Positions 1-7,144 are shown, numbered from the stretch's first letter. The stretch: DNA of 34,131 nucleotides from Collinsella sp. (GCA_031295385.1 JAUMOL010000033.1:1-34131), one strand, 5' to 3'. Program-made: numbers and translations. The notes: generated by a model not told the origin, from the sequence alone.

Positions 1-92
1 GCGGCAGATTTATACCCGTGCCCGAGCTCGAAGAGCCCTATGGCCGCCTTCCTGGCCTCGACATCATGCTTCACCCTCAAATCAACGCGCAT
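1..92 (-). CDS. Transposase OrfA-like protein, N-terminal fragment
   Basis: This is a partial reading frame, too short to stand out by length. From ATG at 90-92 it reads MRVDLRVKHDVEARKAAIGL and continues FELGHGYKSAA to the window edge. A basic start followed by an 'R-K-A-A-x-x-L-F-x-x-G-x-x-Y-K-x-A-A' pattern resembles the helix-turn-helix start of IS3-type OrfA proteins, which bind the element's ends. A strong Shine-Dalgarno (GGGAGG, 8 nt upstream) supports the start, but it lies in the 3' arm of a perfect 13-bp hairpin (100-133), which should hide it in read-through transcripts. The family call rests on about 30 residues and the neighbouring IS-like end, so it is moderate. Confidence 0.5.
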   Translation of the reverse strand, partial: MRVDLRVKHDVEARKAAIGLFELGHGYKSA

Positions 93-99
93 AAAGAAA

Positions 100-133
100 G
101 CCTCCCATTTCTCATGTCCAAGAAATGGGAGGC
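100..133 (-). promoter_or_regulatory. Hairpin hiding the transposase ribosome binding site; possible terminator of the ubiX transcript
   Basis: Arms 100-112 and 121-133 are perfectly complementary over 13 bp with an 8-nt loop. On the minus strand the 3' arm contains GGGAGG, the likely Shine-Dalgarno of the transposase frame starting at 92, and is followed by CTTTCTTT. Transcripts entering from the ubiX side would fold and block translation, a known self-control device of insertion sequences. The weak U-tract may also end the ubiX operon transcript. Confidence 0.6.
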
Positions 134-186
134 AGTTCACAGGGGCAGCGGGCTCAAACACTACTCGTATCCTACCCTAAAGATGC

Positions 187-765
187 CTATGACCAGCGCT
201 TATAGTTGGCGCACGACACGCCGACGGCCTCGAGTGCCTTGGCGGCGATGTGATGCACCGCCTCATCGAGCGTGACGGGGCCGTTGTAAAACGTGAGCAT
301 GGGCGGCATGAGCATGACGCCCGGCACGCGCGCCAGGCGTGCCATGTTGTCGACATGAATCGCACTGAAGGGCGTCTCGCGCACCATAAGCACCAGGCGG
401 CGCTGCTCTTTCATCTGCACATCGGCCGCACGCAGCAACAGGTTTTCGCTGTAGCCGCTCGCGATGCCGGCGAGCGTCTTCATGGAGCAGGGAGCCACGA
501 TCATGCCGTCGACCGGATAGGTGCCGCTTGCGATGGCAGCGCCAATGTTCTTGTTGTCGTAGACCACATCGGCATAGCACGCAAACTCGTCGAGCGTCAT
601 GCCGAGCTCCTGCTCGATGGTGATCTCTCCCCCGCGCGTGACGACAAGCGCCGACTCAGCGCCGGCCTGGCGCAGGCATTTGAGGCATTCAAGGCCCAGT
701 GCCGCACCGCTGGCGCCAGACACGCCAACGACAATGCGACGGGGACGAACAGAAGACTCAGGCAT
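187..765 (-). CDS. ubiX: UbiX/Pad1-family flavin prenyltransferase
   Basis: A 192-residue cytosolic enzyme of the UbiX family, which attaches a dimethylallyl group to reduced FMN to make prenylated FMN, the cofactor of UbiD decarboxylases. The sequence has the FMN-binding start VVGVSGASGAALG (about residues 12-24), the APCSMKTLAGIASGYSENLL stretch (about 91-110) and the RETPFSAIHVDNM segment that closes the active site. The length fits the family. The start at 765 has AAGGAG 6-7 nt upstream. It follows the ubiD-like gene by 33 bp on the same strand, so it is very likely co-transcribed and serves that decarboxylase. Since anaerobic Actinobacteria often lack ubiquinone, a role in ubiquinone synthesis is unlikely here. 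Confidence 0.93.
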   Translation of the reverse strand: MPESSVRPRRIVVGVSGASGAALGLECLKCLRQAGAESALVVTRGGEITIEQELGMTLDEFACYADVVYDNKNIGAAIASGTYPVDGMIVAPCSMKTLAGIASGYSENLLLRAADVQMKEQRRLVLMVRETPFSAIHVDNMARLARVPGVMLMPPMLTFYNGPVTLDEAVHHIAAKALEAVGVSCANYKRWS

Positions 766-798
766 GACAACTCCTTAACTACTTGGTAGGGCTACTTA

Positions 799-2286
799 CT
801 AGAAGGCGAGCTCGGCGGCCCACTTGTCCTTGTCGATCTCCATGAACTGCGAGCGGATGAAGTTCTTCTTGAGGTTAAACGGAACCGTGCAGTCGAAGAT
901 GGCCTTGCAGGCGATACCGTGCTCGCGGATCGAAGGATCGAACGCGGGGTCGTTGGACGGATCGAGCACGTGGCAGTGGCAACCGGGGATGGTGATGAGG
1001 TCCACGTCGGCCTGGAAGCGCGTGGTCATGGCCCACATCACGTCGCTCATATCGAAGATGTCGACATCCTCGTCGACAAGGATGACGTGCTTGAGCTCGG
1101 AGAACGCCGAGAAGGCGAGCATGGCGGCGTTGCGCTGACGGCCCTCGTCATTTTTGCTCGACTTCTTGAACTGCATGATGGCAACGAACTTGCCGCCACC
1201 GCAGGGAGCGGCGTGAACGTTGAGCAGGCGGCCCGGGATAGCGGTCTCGACCATCTTGTAGATGGAGGCCTCGGTGGGGATACCGGCCATGGACACGTGC
1301 TCGTGCGAAGGGCCGATGCAGCTCTCCATAATGGGGTTGACGCGCGTGGTGACGGCGGTGATCTTGATCACCGGGCAGACCTTGGCGCCACCGGTGTAGC
1401 CGGGGAACTCGGGCATGGCGTAGCCGTGGCCGTTGACATCCTCGTTGATGGTCTCGTCGTGCATGAGGTAGCCCTCGAGCACGTACTCGGCATTGGCAAT
1501 GCACTTCTGCGGAACGGTGACGCAGTCGGCAAGCTCGACGGCGCGGCCGCGCAGGGCGCCGGCGATCTGCAGCTCGTTGAAGCCGAGCGGCGTGGTGGGA
1601 GCCTCGAAGCCGCAGCACATGTACACGGCGGGGTCCAGGCCGATGGAGATGGAGATGGGCATATCCTCGCCGCGCTGGCAGTACTCGTCAAAGAACGCAC
1701 CCAGGTGACGGCTGCCCGGGGTGATCCACATGGCGAGCTTGTCCTTGTCGACGCAGGAGAAGCGGTGGATGGTTACGTCGGACTGGGTGCCATCGGGGCT
1801 CGTGCCATAGGCGAGGCCCATGGTGATGTAGGGGCCGCCGTCAACGGGCGTGTTGGTGGGAGCGGGAACGATCTTGCGCAGGTCAAAGCCCTCGTCGGTC
1901 GCCTTGTACACGACCTCCTGGCAGTCGACGTGCTTGCCCTCGGCGATCTGCTCAGGGGCGATCAGGTTCTCGAAGCGCTTGCCGATCTCGAGACCCAGGT
2001 GCTCCTCGTCCAGGTCGAGCAGGGCGGCAACGCGCTTGCGGCTGGCAAGCATACCGATGCAAACCTTGGCGTCGTCAAAGCCCTTGACGTTGTTGAAGAC
2101 CATCGCCGGACCCTCTTTGGTCGGGCGCATGACGGTGCCGCCAGCACCGACGTGACGGTAGACGCCCGAGACCTCGGCATCGGGATCGACCTGGGTGTCG
2201 GTCTCGAGCAGCTGGCCCGGCATCTCACGCAAAAAGTCGAGCGCGGAACGCAGGTCGTGAATCTGGGAAGCATCGGTAGTGGACAT
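799..2286 (-). CDS. ubiD: UbiD-family decarboxylase (hydroxyarylic-acid decarboxylase type)
   Basis: A 495-residue prenylated-FMN-dependent (de)carboxylase. Family features seen: SDVTIHRFSCVDKDKLAMWI with the arginine expected to bind cofactor and substrate, the acidic AEYVLEGYL segment, and VHAAPCGGGKFVAIMQFKK near residue 370. Length and sequence flavour look closer to gallate/protocatechuate decarboxylases (LpdC, AroY) than to menaquinone/ubiquinone UbiD, but substrate cannot be read from sequence. The start chosen is MSTTDASQ at 2286, with AAAGGAG 6-7 nt upstream; a reading frame continues 32 codons further upstream but those residues look non-coding. The gene sits 142 bp after the DASS transporter and 33 bp before ubiX, consistent with one transcript importing and decarboxylating an organic acid. 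Confidence 0.92.
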   Translation of the reverse strand: MSTTDASQIHDLRSALDFLREMPGQLLETDTQVDPDAEVSGVYRHVGAGGTVMRPTKEGPAMVFNNVKGFDDAKVCIGMLASRKRVAALLDLDEEHLGLEIGKRFENLIAPEQIAEGKHVDCQEVVYKATDEGFDLRKIVPAPTNTPVDGGPYITMGLAYGTSPDGTQSDVTIHRFSCVDKDKLAMWITPGSRHLGAFFDEYCQRGEDMPISISIGLDPAVYMCCGFEAPTTPLGFNELQIAGALRGRAVELADCVTVPQKCIANAEYVLEGYLMHDETINEDVNGHGYAMPEFPGYTGGAKVCPVIKITAVTTRVNPIMESCIGPSHEHVSMAGIPTEASIYKMVETAIPGRLLNVHAAPCGGGKFVAIMQFKKSSKNDEGRQRNAAMLAFSAFSELKHVILVDEDVDIFDMSDVMWAMTTRFQADVDLITIPGCHCHVLDPSNDPAFDPSIREHGIACKAIFDCTVPFNLKKNFIRSQFMEIDKDKWAAELAF

Positions 2287-2308
2287 GGCGTACTCCTTTC
2301 GGGAGAGT

Positions 2309-2333
2309 GTCCGGCGACGGGGTGCCGCCGGAC
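2309..2333 (-). other. GC-rich hairpin in the ubiD leader
   Basis: Perfect 8-bp arms (GTCCGGCG at 2309-2316 and CGCCGGAC at 2326-2333) enclose a 9-nt loop, 22 nt upstream of the ubiD start and just before its ribosome binding site. There is no U-tract, so it is not an intrinsic terminator. It may stabilise or process the transporter-ubiD mRNA. The rest of the 142-bp gap shows only a short direct repeat containing GCGCTCGACC near 2372 and 2417. Confidence 0.45.
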
Positions 2334-2428
2334 GGGGTAACGTAATGGGGCCGCGGCGCTCACAAATGGAGCGCTCGACCACTCGAAGTTCAAGCGCTTG
2401 GCTGCTTACAGCCGGGGCGCTCGACCGC

Positions 2429-3886
2429 TTACATCAGGCCAAAGAGGTGGAACCAGGCGGCCTCGACCAGCACGACGACAAAGACGACCGCGGTGAGGGG
2501 GATGCCCATGCGCATAGCCTCTTTGGAGGTGTAGCCGCCGGCGTCCTTGCCTTCGCCGATAAGGATCGGCAGGTTATGGAACGGCAGGATGTAGTGGATG
2601 TTGATGGACGTGAAGACGATGAGCGCCACGGCGAGTGGGCTCACGCTGGAGCCGGCGGCAAAGCTGATAAATGCCGGCACGCACACGCCGAGCACGGCCA
2701 TGACCGAGCCCATGAACATGTGGATGATCATGGAAAGCGCGGCGACGAGCAGGGCGAACAGGAAGATGTTCTCAGGCACGGAGCTGGGGAGCACGACGTC
2801 GGCGATCCAGGCGTTCATGCCGGTGGCACCGCCCACGGAGCCCACGGCCATGGCGGCCGTCAGGAACATGAGGGACTTGATGTCGACAGCGTTCCAGCTG
2901 GCGGGAGTGAGGACTTCGCCGATGATGGGCATGGCGAGAGCAACGCCAATGGCCAGGGTGACCCAGCCGATATAGTCGCCCGAGACGGTGAGCCACAGCG
3001 CGATGGCGATGACAAGCCACACGATGGTGCGGATCTCCTTGACGGAGAGCTTGCCGAGCGCGGCCTGCTTGGCCACGATCTGCTCGCGATCGTAGACGAG
3101 CTCCTTGCTGGGCTTAAAGAGGAAAAGGCCCAGGAACAGGGTGCACAGCAGCGCAACCAGCATAGGCACGCTCATGTACAGGAACCAGTCGACGAAGGAC
3201 GGGCTCATGCCGCCGGCCTCGGCACTGTACTGCGCAACGAGCGGGTTAAGCGTGGAGTCGCCCGTCAGGAAGAACATGGAACCCGGGGCGGCAGCGGCAA
3301 ACACGAGGAAGCCGAGCTTGCCCTTGTCGTCGTCACCGTAGCCGGCGGACTCGGCGATGACCGAGACGACGGCGAGGATGAGGAAGGCGCGGGGGAACGG
3401 ATGCGGGATCAGCAGCGACAGCACAAAGGTGAGCGCGAAGATCGAGATGATGAGCGACTTGGCGTCGCGCACGAACTTGAGCATGAACGCGTAGGCGATG
3501 CGCTCGCCCAGGCCCGACTCCTTGACCGCGCTGGCGATGAGGTAGGCGCCGATGACGAGCCACATGGTGGCCTTGGTCCACGAGCTAAACGTGGAGGCGA
3601 CCGTCGCCGAGATGCTCGCGGCGCCCGTGTCGTCCACGCACACCTTGAACAGGACGAGCAGTGCGCAGTAGAGCAGGCCCACAAAGCCCGGCTGTGCCAC
3701 GCCGCATGCCCAGAACACCACCGTGGCGAGCGTCAGTGCCAGACAGGTCTGACCGCCGACCGTGAGCTCGACCGTCGAGCTCAGCTCCGCCAAAGGAAGA
3801 AACTTCACCAGCAAAAAGACAACGATACCCAGCACAAAGCCAATTTCGCGCTTGGTGATCTTAAACGCCTTCTTTTCCGCTTCCAT
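2429..3886 (-). CDS. DASS/SLC13-family anion transporter
   Basis: A 485-residue integral membrane protein with about 11-12 hydrophobic segments. The family is suggested by the first long loop and helix ATMWLVIGAYLIASAVKESG with GLGERIAYAFM following, and by the C-terminal half with FTSINIHYILPFHNLPILIG. DASS carriers import di- and tricarboxylates or other organic anions with sodium, or exchange them. The start at 3886 is supported by an AAAGGTGGGGAG purine tract. Being first in a transporter-ubiD-ubiX row suggests it takes up the acid decarboxylated by UbiD, perhaps in exchange for product, but this is inference. An intrinsic-terminator-like hairpin lies about 55 nt upstream (3941-3969), which may attenuate the operon. 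Confidence 0.85.
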   Translation of the reverse strand: MEAEKKAFKITKREIGFVLGIVVFLLVKFLPLAELSSTVELTVGGQTCLALTLATVVFWACGVAQPGFVGLLYCALLVLFKVCVDDTGAASISATVASTFSSWTKATMWLVIGAYLIASAVKESGLGERIAYAFMLKFVRDAKSLIISIFALTFVLSLLIPHPFPRAFLILAVVSVIAESAGYGDDDKGKLGFLVFAAAAPGSMFFLTGDSTLNPLVAQYSAEAGGMSPSFVDWFLYMSVPMLVALLCTLFLGLFLFKPSKELVYDREQIVAKQAALGKLSVKEIRTIVWLVIAIALWLTVSGDYIGWVTLAIGVALAMPIIGEVLTPASWNAVDIKSLMFLTAAMAVGSVGGATGMNAWIADVVLPSSVPENIFLFALLVAALSMIIHMFMGSVMAVLGVCVPAFISFAAGSSVSPLAVALIVFTSINIHYILPFHNLPILIGEGKDAGGYTSKEAMRMGIPLTAVVFVVVLVEAAWFHLFGLM

Positions 3887-3940
3887 CTCCCCACCTTTCT
3901 TGTTGGGGGCGCTCCGAATTCGCAGCCATGTTGCCGCTTA

Positions 3941-3969
3941 AAAAGGGGCGCCCGTTATCGGACACCCCT
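3941..3969 (-). terminator. Intrinsic terminator or attenuator upstream of the transporter
   Basis: On the minus strand the RNA would read GGGGUGUCCG, loop AUAA, CGGGCGCCCC, then UUUUU: a 10-bp stem with two G-U pairs and a clean U-run. It lies 55 nt before the transporter start and about 160 nt after the LpdD-IDI stop. Either it ends the upstream gene, or it is a conditional terminator in the transporter-ubiD-ubiX leader. A weak TTGACT element upstream on the minus strand (near 4001-4006) could be a -35 box, but no clear -10 was seen. Confidence 0.6.
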
Positions 3970-4035
3970 TACGTTGCGCTGTGTTGCGGCAATACAGTCA
4001 AGCGGATTTTTTGGATGAGAAGCGATTCCCTAGAC

Positions 4036-4102
4036 AAAAACCGTCACAACATTCGACGCTTTTCCTCGTTTTCGAGATTTTCGCCGAATGTTGTGACGGT
4101 TT
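4036..4102 (-). terminator. Long perfect inverted repeat with U-run behind the LpdD-IDI gene
   Basis: Arms 4038-4055 and 4085-4102 are an exact 18-bp inverted repeat (AAACCGTCACAACATTCG). The loop holds a small CTCG-TTTT-CGAG hairpin. On the minus strand the stem is followed by UUUUUG, so it can terminate the LpdD-IDI transcript; the length and symmetry also suggest a repeat-element origin. Confidence 0.65.
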
Positions 4103-4104
4103 GG

Positions 4105-4133
4105 ATGTGGCAAAGGGACTGTCTTTTTTACAT
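4105..4133. repeat. Palindromic repeat family, copy 1 (degenerate)
   Basis: Degenerate copy of the TGTGACAAAGGG...CCCTTTGTCACA palindrome: ATGTGGCAAAGGGACTGTC is kept, the second arm is eroded to TTTTTTACAT. It overlaps the stop codon (4128-4130) of the LpdD-IDI gene. Confidence 0.7.
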
Positions 4134-5075
4134 AGCGAGGGCCGTGCGGATGAATGGGTCGCCGAGGGCCTCGCGGAGCCAGGGGGCCAGCTGCTCGGGG
4201 TGACCCTGCAGGTAGCCTTTGAGCTCGGACGGAGCCACGCGACGCACTTCCGAGATCTCCTCTTGGTTGATATGCAGCTCGCCCGGCTCAACATGGGCAA
4301 GGTAGACCTCGCACCATTCGCACTCGCAGCGACCGTCGCCGTGGTCCTCGCGGTACACCACGTGTCCGAGGTGCTTGAGCTGATCGGGCTCGCGCGTAAT
4401 GCCGAGCTCTTCGTTGATGCGGCGCGCCGTGGCGGCCGCGACGTCTTCCCCGGGGAGCGGATGGCCGGCGCAGCTATCGGCCAGCACCCCGCCCCACAGG
4501 CGCTTGAGCGGACTGCGGCGACAGAGCAGCAGGCGCGCGTCTTCGCCCCGGCCCTCGACCAAAAGCGTCAGAAATGCCTGATGCAGGATGCCCTCACCAG
4601 CATGGGCCTCGATGCGGTCGACGGGGCCAAGCGCCTCGCCGGTCGCAGCATCGACCGCCACGACCTCGGCGCCCGCACCGCCCTCATCCCAGCCGGCGCG
4701 CAGAATGCGGGCTGCGGCTTCCTCGAGCGCGGCGATGAGCTCCTTGGTGGTGTCGAGCACGCGCTGCAGGTCGTCACCGCTCGCTTGTTCAACATGAAAA
4801 CCCGTGCTTGCAACTACCGGCACGCCAAAGCGCGTGGCCAGCGCCGCCGCGATATCGTGCGCCGGGATCTCGTCTCGATGGCACGGAACGGCCAGGATGC
4901 TCACCGTTGCCGTACGGCCGGGCTCGGGGCGCGGAATGGCCTGCGCCGTGGCGCCCAGGTGCGCAAACTCCGGCGAGCAGGCGTACACCGCCATGCCTCG
5001 CGGCGTCACCGTCAGCTGGGCCTCGAGCGCAAACTTGCCCTCGCCCACTGCAACCTTTGTCGTGTGCATACCCAT
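4128..5075 (-). CDS. LpdD-like prenylated-flavin chaperone fused to type I isopentenyl-diphosphate isomerase (Nudix)
   Basis: A 315-residue two-domain protein. Residues about 5-118 resemble the small LpdD-like domain that accompanies LpdB/LpdC decarboxylases and is thought to carry prenylated FMN: FAHLGATAQAIPRP, then TVSILAVPCHRDEIPAHDIA, then VVASTGFHVEQAS. Residues about 137-305 are a Nudix domain of the isopentenyl-diphosphate isomerase type: HQAF (165-168), SCAGHPLPGED (201-211) with the active-site Cys202, RRINEELGI (218-226) replacing the REUXEEXGU box as in isomerases, and CECEWCEVY with Glu251 and Glu253 at the catalytic/metal positions. Isomerase activity would convert IPP to DMAPP, the prenyl source for UbiX. 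Start 5075 has AGGAG 5 nt upstream. It lies upstream of transporter-ubiD-ubiX on the same strand. The C-terminal domain is secure; the chaperone call is recognition only. Confidence 0.8.
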   Translation of the reverse strand: MGMHTTKVAVGEGKFALEAQLTVTPRGMAVYACSPEFAHLGATAQAIPRPEPGRTATVSILAVPCHRDEIPAHDIAAALATRFGVPVVASTGFHVEQASGDDLQRVLDTTKELIAALEEAAARILRAGWDEGGAGAEVVAVDAATGEALGPVDRIEAHAGEGILHQAFLTLLVEGRGEDARLLLCRRSPLKRLWGGVLADSCAGHPLPGEDVAAATARRINEELGITREPDQLKHLGHVVYREDHGDGRCECEWCEVYLAHVEPGELHINQEEISEVRRVAPSELKGYLQGHPEQLAPWLREALGDPFIRTALAM

Positions 5076-5115
5076 GGGATCTCCTGCCGCCCGCGATGTA
5101 CCTGAGACCATCTTC

Positions 5116-5138
5116 GCCTGTATTGCGACTATACAGGC
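5116..5138. promoter_or_regulatory. Inverted repeat upstream of the LpdD-IDI gene
   Basis: GCCTGTAT (5116-5123) and ATACAGGC (5131-5138) form a perfect 8-bp inverted repeat with a 7-nt spacer, 41 bp before the LpdD-IDI start. On the minus strand it contains TATAGT, a possible -10 box. It could be a regulator site or a leader hairpin. Confidence 0.35.
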
Positions 5139-5148
5139 AAGCCCTCCA

Positions 5149-5177
5149 TGTGACAAAGGGACTGCCCCTTTGTCACA
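5149..5177. repeat. Palindromic repeat family, copy 2 (perfect)
   Basis: TGTGACAAAGGG (5149-5160), 5-nt loop, CCCTTTGTCACA (5166-5177): a perfect 12-bp inverted repeat in the divergent gap between the LpdD-IDI gene and the MFS gene. Confidence 0.9.
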
Positions 5178-5193
5178 TTCTGTTAGAGTTGCA

Positions 5194-5206
5194 GGGATTG
5201 AATCCC
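5194..5206. promoter_or_regulatory. Short palindrome before the MFS gene
   Basis: GGGATT-G-AATCCC is a perfect 13-nt palindrome, 31 bp upstream of the MFS start. Its position suits an operator, but no promoter hexamers were convincing and chance occurrence is possible. Confidence 0.25.
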
Positions 5207-5236
5207 GCTTATTCATGCGACATTGGAGTGACAACC

Positions 5237-6478
5237 TTGACCGCCGCAACCACGCCTAAAAGTAAGCCAACCGCCGCCGCGCTCTCCCCCGCGCGCACCA
5301 AGCTCTGCCTGGCGCTGCTCGTGCTGTTGGGATTCTCGCTCGGCTGCTCCGAGTTCGTGGTCATCGGCATCGAAAGCGACTTGGCAACGGAACTCGGCAT
5401 ATCACTTGCCACTGCGGGCCAGCTCATCAGCGTGTTTGCGCTCGTCTACGCTATCGCGACGCCGGTGCTCGCGCTCAGCACGGGGCGATTCCGCCGCTAC
5501 CAGCTGCTCGTGTGCTATAGCGTCGTCTTTGTGCTCGGCAACCTGGTCATGGCGTTGGCTCCCAACTTCCAGGTGCTGTTTATCTCACGCATTGTCCTGG
5601 GCTCTGTCTCGGGTGCGCTGCTCGCCGTGGGCGTGACGTACATCCCTGAGCTGCTATCCCCGCAGCAAACCTCACTTGCCATCTCGGTCGTGTACGGCGC
5701 GTTTTCCGTGGCGATGGTCTTTGTGACCTCGATTGGCAAGTTTGTGGCCGACACACTCGATTGGCACGTGGCCATGTACGGCACGCTGACCTTTGCCGTT
5801 TTGATCTGTAACGCGCTCGTGGCGTTTATGCCTCGCGCCGGGCAGACCGATGAGCCCGCCACCTTCCGCGAGCAGGCGGGGCTACTACGCGAGCCGAGTA
5901 TCATCACCGGCATGCTCATCTTCTTGTTTGGCGTGGGCTCGGTCTACGTATTCTACGGCTACGTGACGCCTTATCTGGAGCAGGTGCTGGGCATGGATAC
6001 CGTTCAGGCGAGCACCACACTTATGGCCTATGGCGCGTTCTGCCTGATCTCGAACATCCTGGGCGGATGGATCGATGCGCGTTTTGGCATGAAGGCGCTG
6101 CTGGTTACGTTTGTGCTGCAGGCGGCGGCACTGCTCGGGCTGTTTGCCGTGGGCGCCGCCATGCCGCTCGCGCTGGTCTTTGTCTTTAGCCTGGCGATGC
6201 TCATGTACCTGTTCTCGGTATCGTGCATCACGCACTTTATGGATGTGGCACGCAGCCGCCATCCCAAGTCGATGGTACTCGCAAGTTCGGTTGAGCCCAT
6301 GGCGTTTAACGTCGGCATCTCGTTTGGCACCGCAGTGGGCGGCGCCGTGGTAAGCAGCGTTGGCATTGCATATGTAGGCGCAGTGGGTGCCGCGTTCTCG
6401 CTTGTGGCCTGGGTGCTTACGCTGGTGACGATTAAGTTGGCTCGCTGGGAACGCAAGAGGGCGATGGCGCAGGCGTAG
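5237..6478 (+). CDS. MFS drug/metabolite exporter, DHA1 type
   Basis: A 413-residue major facilitator protein with 12 predicted membrane segments. The first helix holds LGFSLGCSEFVVIGIESDLA and the second region LSTGRFRRYQLL is the conserved loop 2-3 basic motif; GSVSGALLAVGVTYIPELL matches the motif of helix 5 typical of 12-TM antiporters such as AraJ-like sugar or drug exporters. The start is probably TTG at 5237, with GGAG at 5225-5228 (8 nt spacing); GTG at 5228 is an alternative. It is divergent from the LpdD-IDI gene across a 160-bp gap that contains a palindrome and a repeat copy. The phosphatase gene follows after 45 bp, so the two probably share a transcript. Substrate unknown; export of a decarboxylation product is only a thought. 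Confidence 0.85.
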   Translation: MTAATTPKSKPTAAALSPARTKLCLALLVLLGFSLGCSEFVVIGIESDLATELGISLATAGQLISVFALVYAIATPVLALSTGRFRRYQLLVCYSVVFVLGNLVMALAPNFQVLFISRIVLGSVSGALLAVGVTYIPELLSPQQTSLAISVVYGAFSVAMVFVTSIGKFVADTLDWHVAMYGTLTFAVLICNALVAFMPRAGQTDEPATFREQAGLLREPSIITGMLIFLFGVGSVYVFYGYVTPYLEQVLGMDTVQASTTLMAYGAFCLISNILGGWIDARFGMKALLVTFVLQAAALLGLFAVGAAMPLALVFVFSLAMLMYLFSVSCITHFMDVARSRHPKSMVLASSVEPMAFNVGISFGTAVGGAVVSSVGIAYVGAVGAAFSLVAWVLTLVTIKLARWERKRAMAQA

Positions 6479-6523
6479 ATGCGATACTCGAGCTCGATGA
6501 TGGCGATCGAAAGGAAACCGCAT

Positions 6524-6970
6524 ATGCAACGTGTACTGTTCATCTGCTATGGAAACATCTGCCGCTCGACGATGGCCGAGTCGGTGTTTACCGAGCTCGT
6601 GCGCCGCGCTGGGCGCGAGGCGGAGTTTGCCATCGATTCCGCGGCGACCTCGACCGAGGAGATCGGCAACCCGCCACACCACGGTACCGTTGCCAAGCTA
6701 CGCGAGGTCGGGATTCCCGTCGTCGCACATCGCGCACGTCAGGTGCGTCGCGCGGAGTATGGCGACTGGGACCACATTGTCTATATGGACGACGAGAACG
6801 CCCGCGCCCTGTACCGAATTTTTAGGAAGGACCCCGATGGCAAGATCTCGCGCCTGCTCGATTGGACCGATCGCCCCGGCGACGTGGCCGACCCCTGGTA
6901 CACCGGCAATTTCGACGCCACCTACCGCGATGTACTCGCCGGTTGCACCGCCATGCTCGAGCAGCTGTAG
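6524..6970 (+). CDS. Low-molecular-weight protein-tyrosine phosphatase
   Basis: A 148-residue cytosolic phosphatase. The P-loop CYGNICRS is at residues 8-15 (Cys8 nucleophile, Arg14), matching C-x5-R, and the general-acid loop DPWYTG is near residue 122, both as in the family. The start at 6524 has AAGGA 8 nt upstream; the frame is open for a further 15 codons but the family begins right at MQRVLFICYGN. Such enzymes dephosphorylate tyrosine kinases and capsule regulators, or protein-arginine phosphates; here there are no polysaccharide genes nearby to suggest which. It follows the MFS gene by 45 bp. Confidence 0.93.
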   Translation: MQRVLFICYGNICRSTMAESVFTELVRRAGREAEFAIDSAATSTEEIGNPPHHGTVAKLREVGIPVVAHRARQVRRAEYGDWDHIVYMDDENARALYRIFRKDPDGKISRLLDWTDRPGDVADPWYTGNFDATYRDVLAGCTAMLEQL

Positions 6971-7013
6971 GCGCTCGGGCGGCGCGGGCACACGGGCCAC
7001 GCCATCGGCATAA

Positions 7014-7110
7014 AACGAGCGTGGATTTTCTCCCACTTTGAGCGTTCGAGTGCGCTCTAAACGGGAGAAAATCCACGCTCGTTATCTCGGTGGGAGAAAA
7101 TCCACACTCA
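7014..7110. repeat. Inverted-repeat element with a third half-site
   Basis: Arms 7014-7034 and 7063-7083 are an exact 21-bp inverted repeat containing GTGGATTTTCTCCC; the loop has a smaller GAGCG/CGCTC hairpin. A third half-site (GGGAGAAAATCCACACTCA) follows at 7092-7110. It fills the gap between the convergent phosphatase and ATPase genes and may act as a terminator for both strands, though the U-runs are poor. Confidence 0.85.
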
Positions 7111-7113
7111 TGA

Positions 7114-7144
7114 ATGTGACAAAGGGACTGTCCCTTTGCCACAT
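7114..7144. repeat. Palindromic repeat family, copy 3
   Basis: ATGTGACAAAGGGA (7114-7127), CTG, TCCCTTTGCCACAT (7131-7144): 13 of 14 pairs match. It sits 12 bp beyond the stop of the AAA ATPase, directly after the 21-bp inverted-repeat element. Confidence 0.85.

Larger units (their letters stand above)
1..139 (-). mobile_element. Left fragment of an IS3-like insertion sequence
   Basis: Read on the minus strand from position 139, the DNA begins TGAACTGCC and continues to ATTTCTTGGACA, the general look of an IS3-family terminal inverted repeat. It is followed by a hairpin and by the start of a transposase-like reading frame that leaves the window at position 1. The core ATTTCTTGGAC also occurs just inside the IS3 end at the right edge of the window (around 34003-34013). 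The exact boundary at 139 is inferred; no target duplication can be seen because the other end of the element is outside the window. Confidence 0.55.

Noticed and set aside
18..275. Possible small plus-strand gene at the left edge
   Set aside because: It crosses the IS end, the hairpin and the end of ubiX; no family resemblance and no ribosome site.
187..2286. Ubiquinone or menaquinone biosynthesis role for ubiX/ubiD
   Set aside because: The neighbours are a transporter and an LpdD-IDI fusion and no quinone genes; sequence flavour is closer to catabolic hydroxyarylic-acid decarboxylases. Not excluded, only less likely.
919..4018. Very long open frames on the plus strand opposite ubiD and the transporter
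   Set aside because: They are antisense shadows caused by GC-rich third positions; their translations are repetitive in Gly, His, Asp and Val, match no family, and lack ribosome sites. The minus-strand genes are certain.
5237..6970. MFS and phosphatase as part of the decarboxylase module
   Set aside because: They are divergent from it and separated by a repeat copy; no sequence evidence links their functions.
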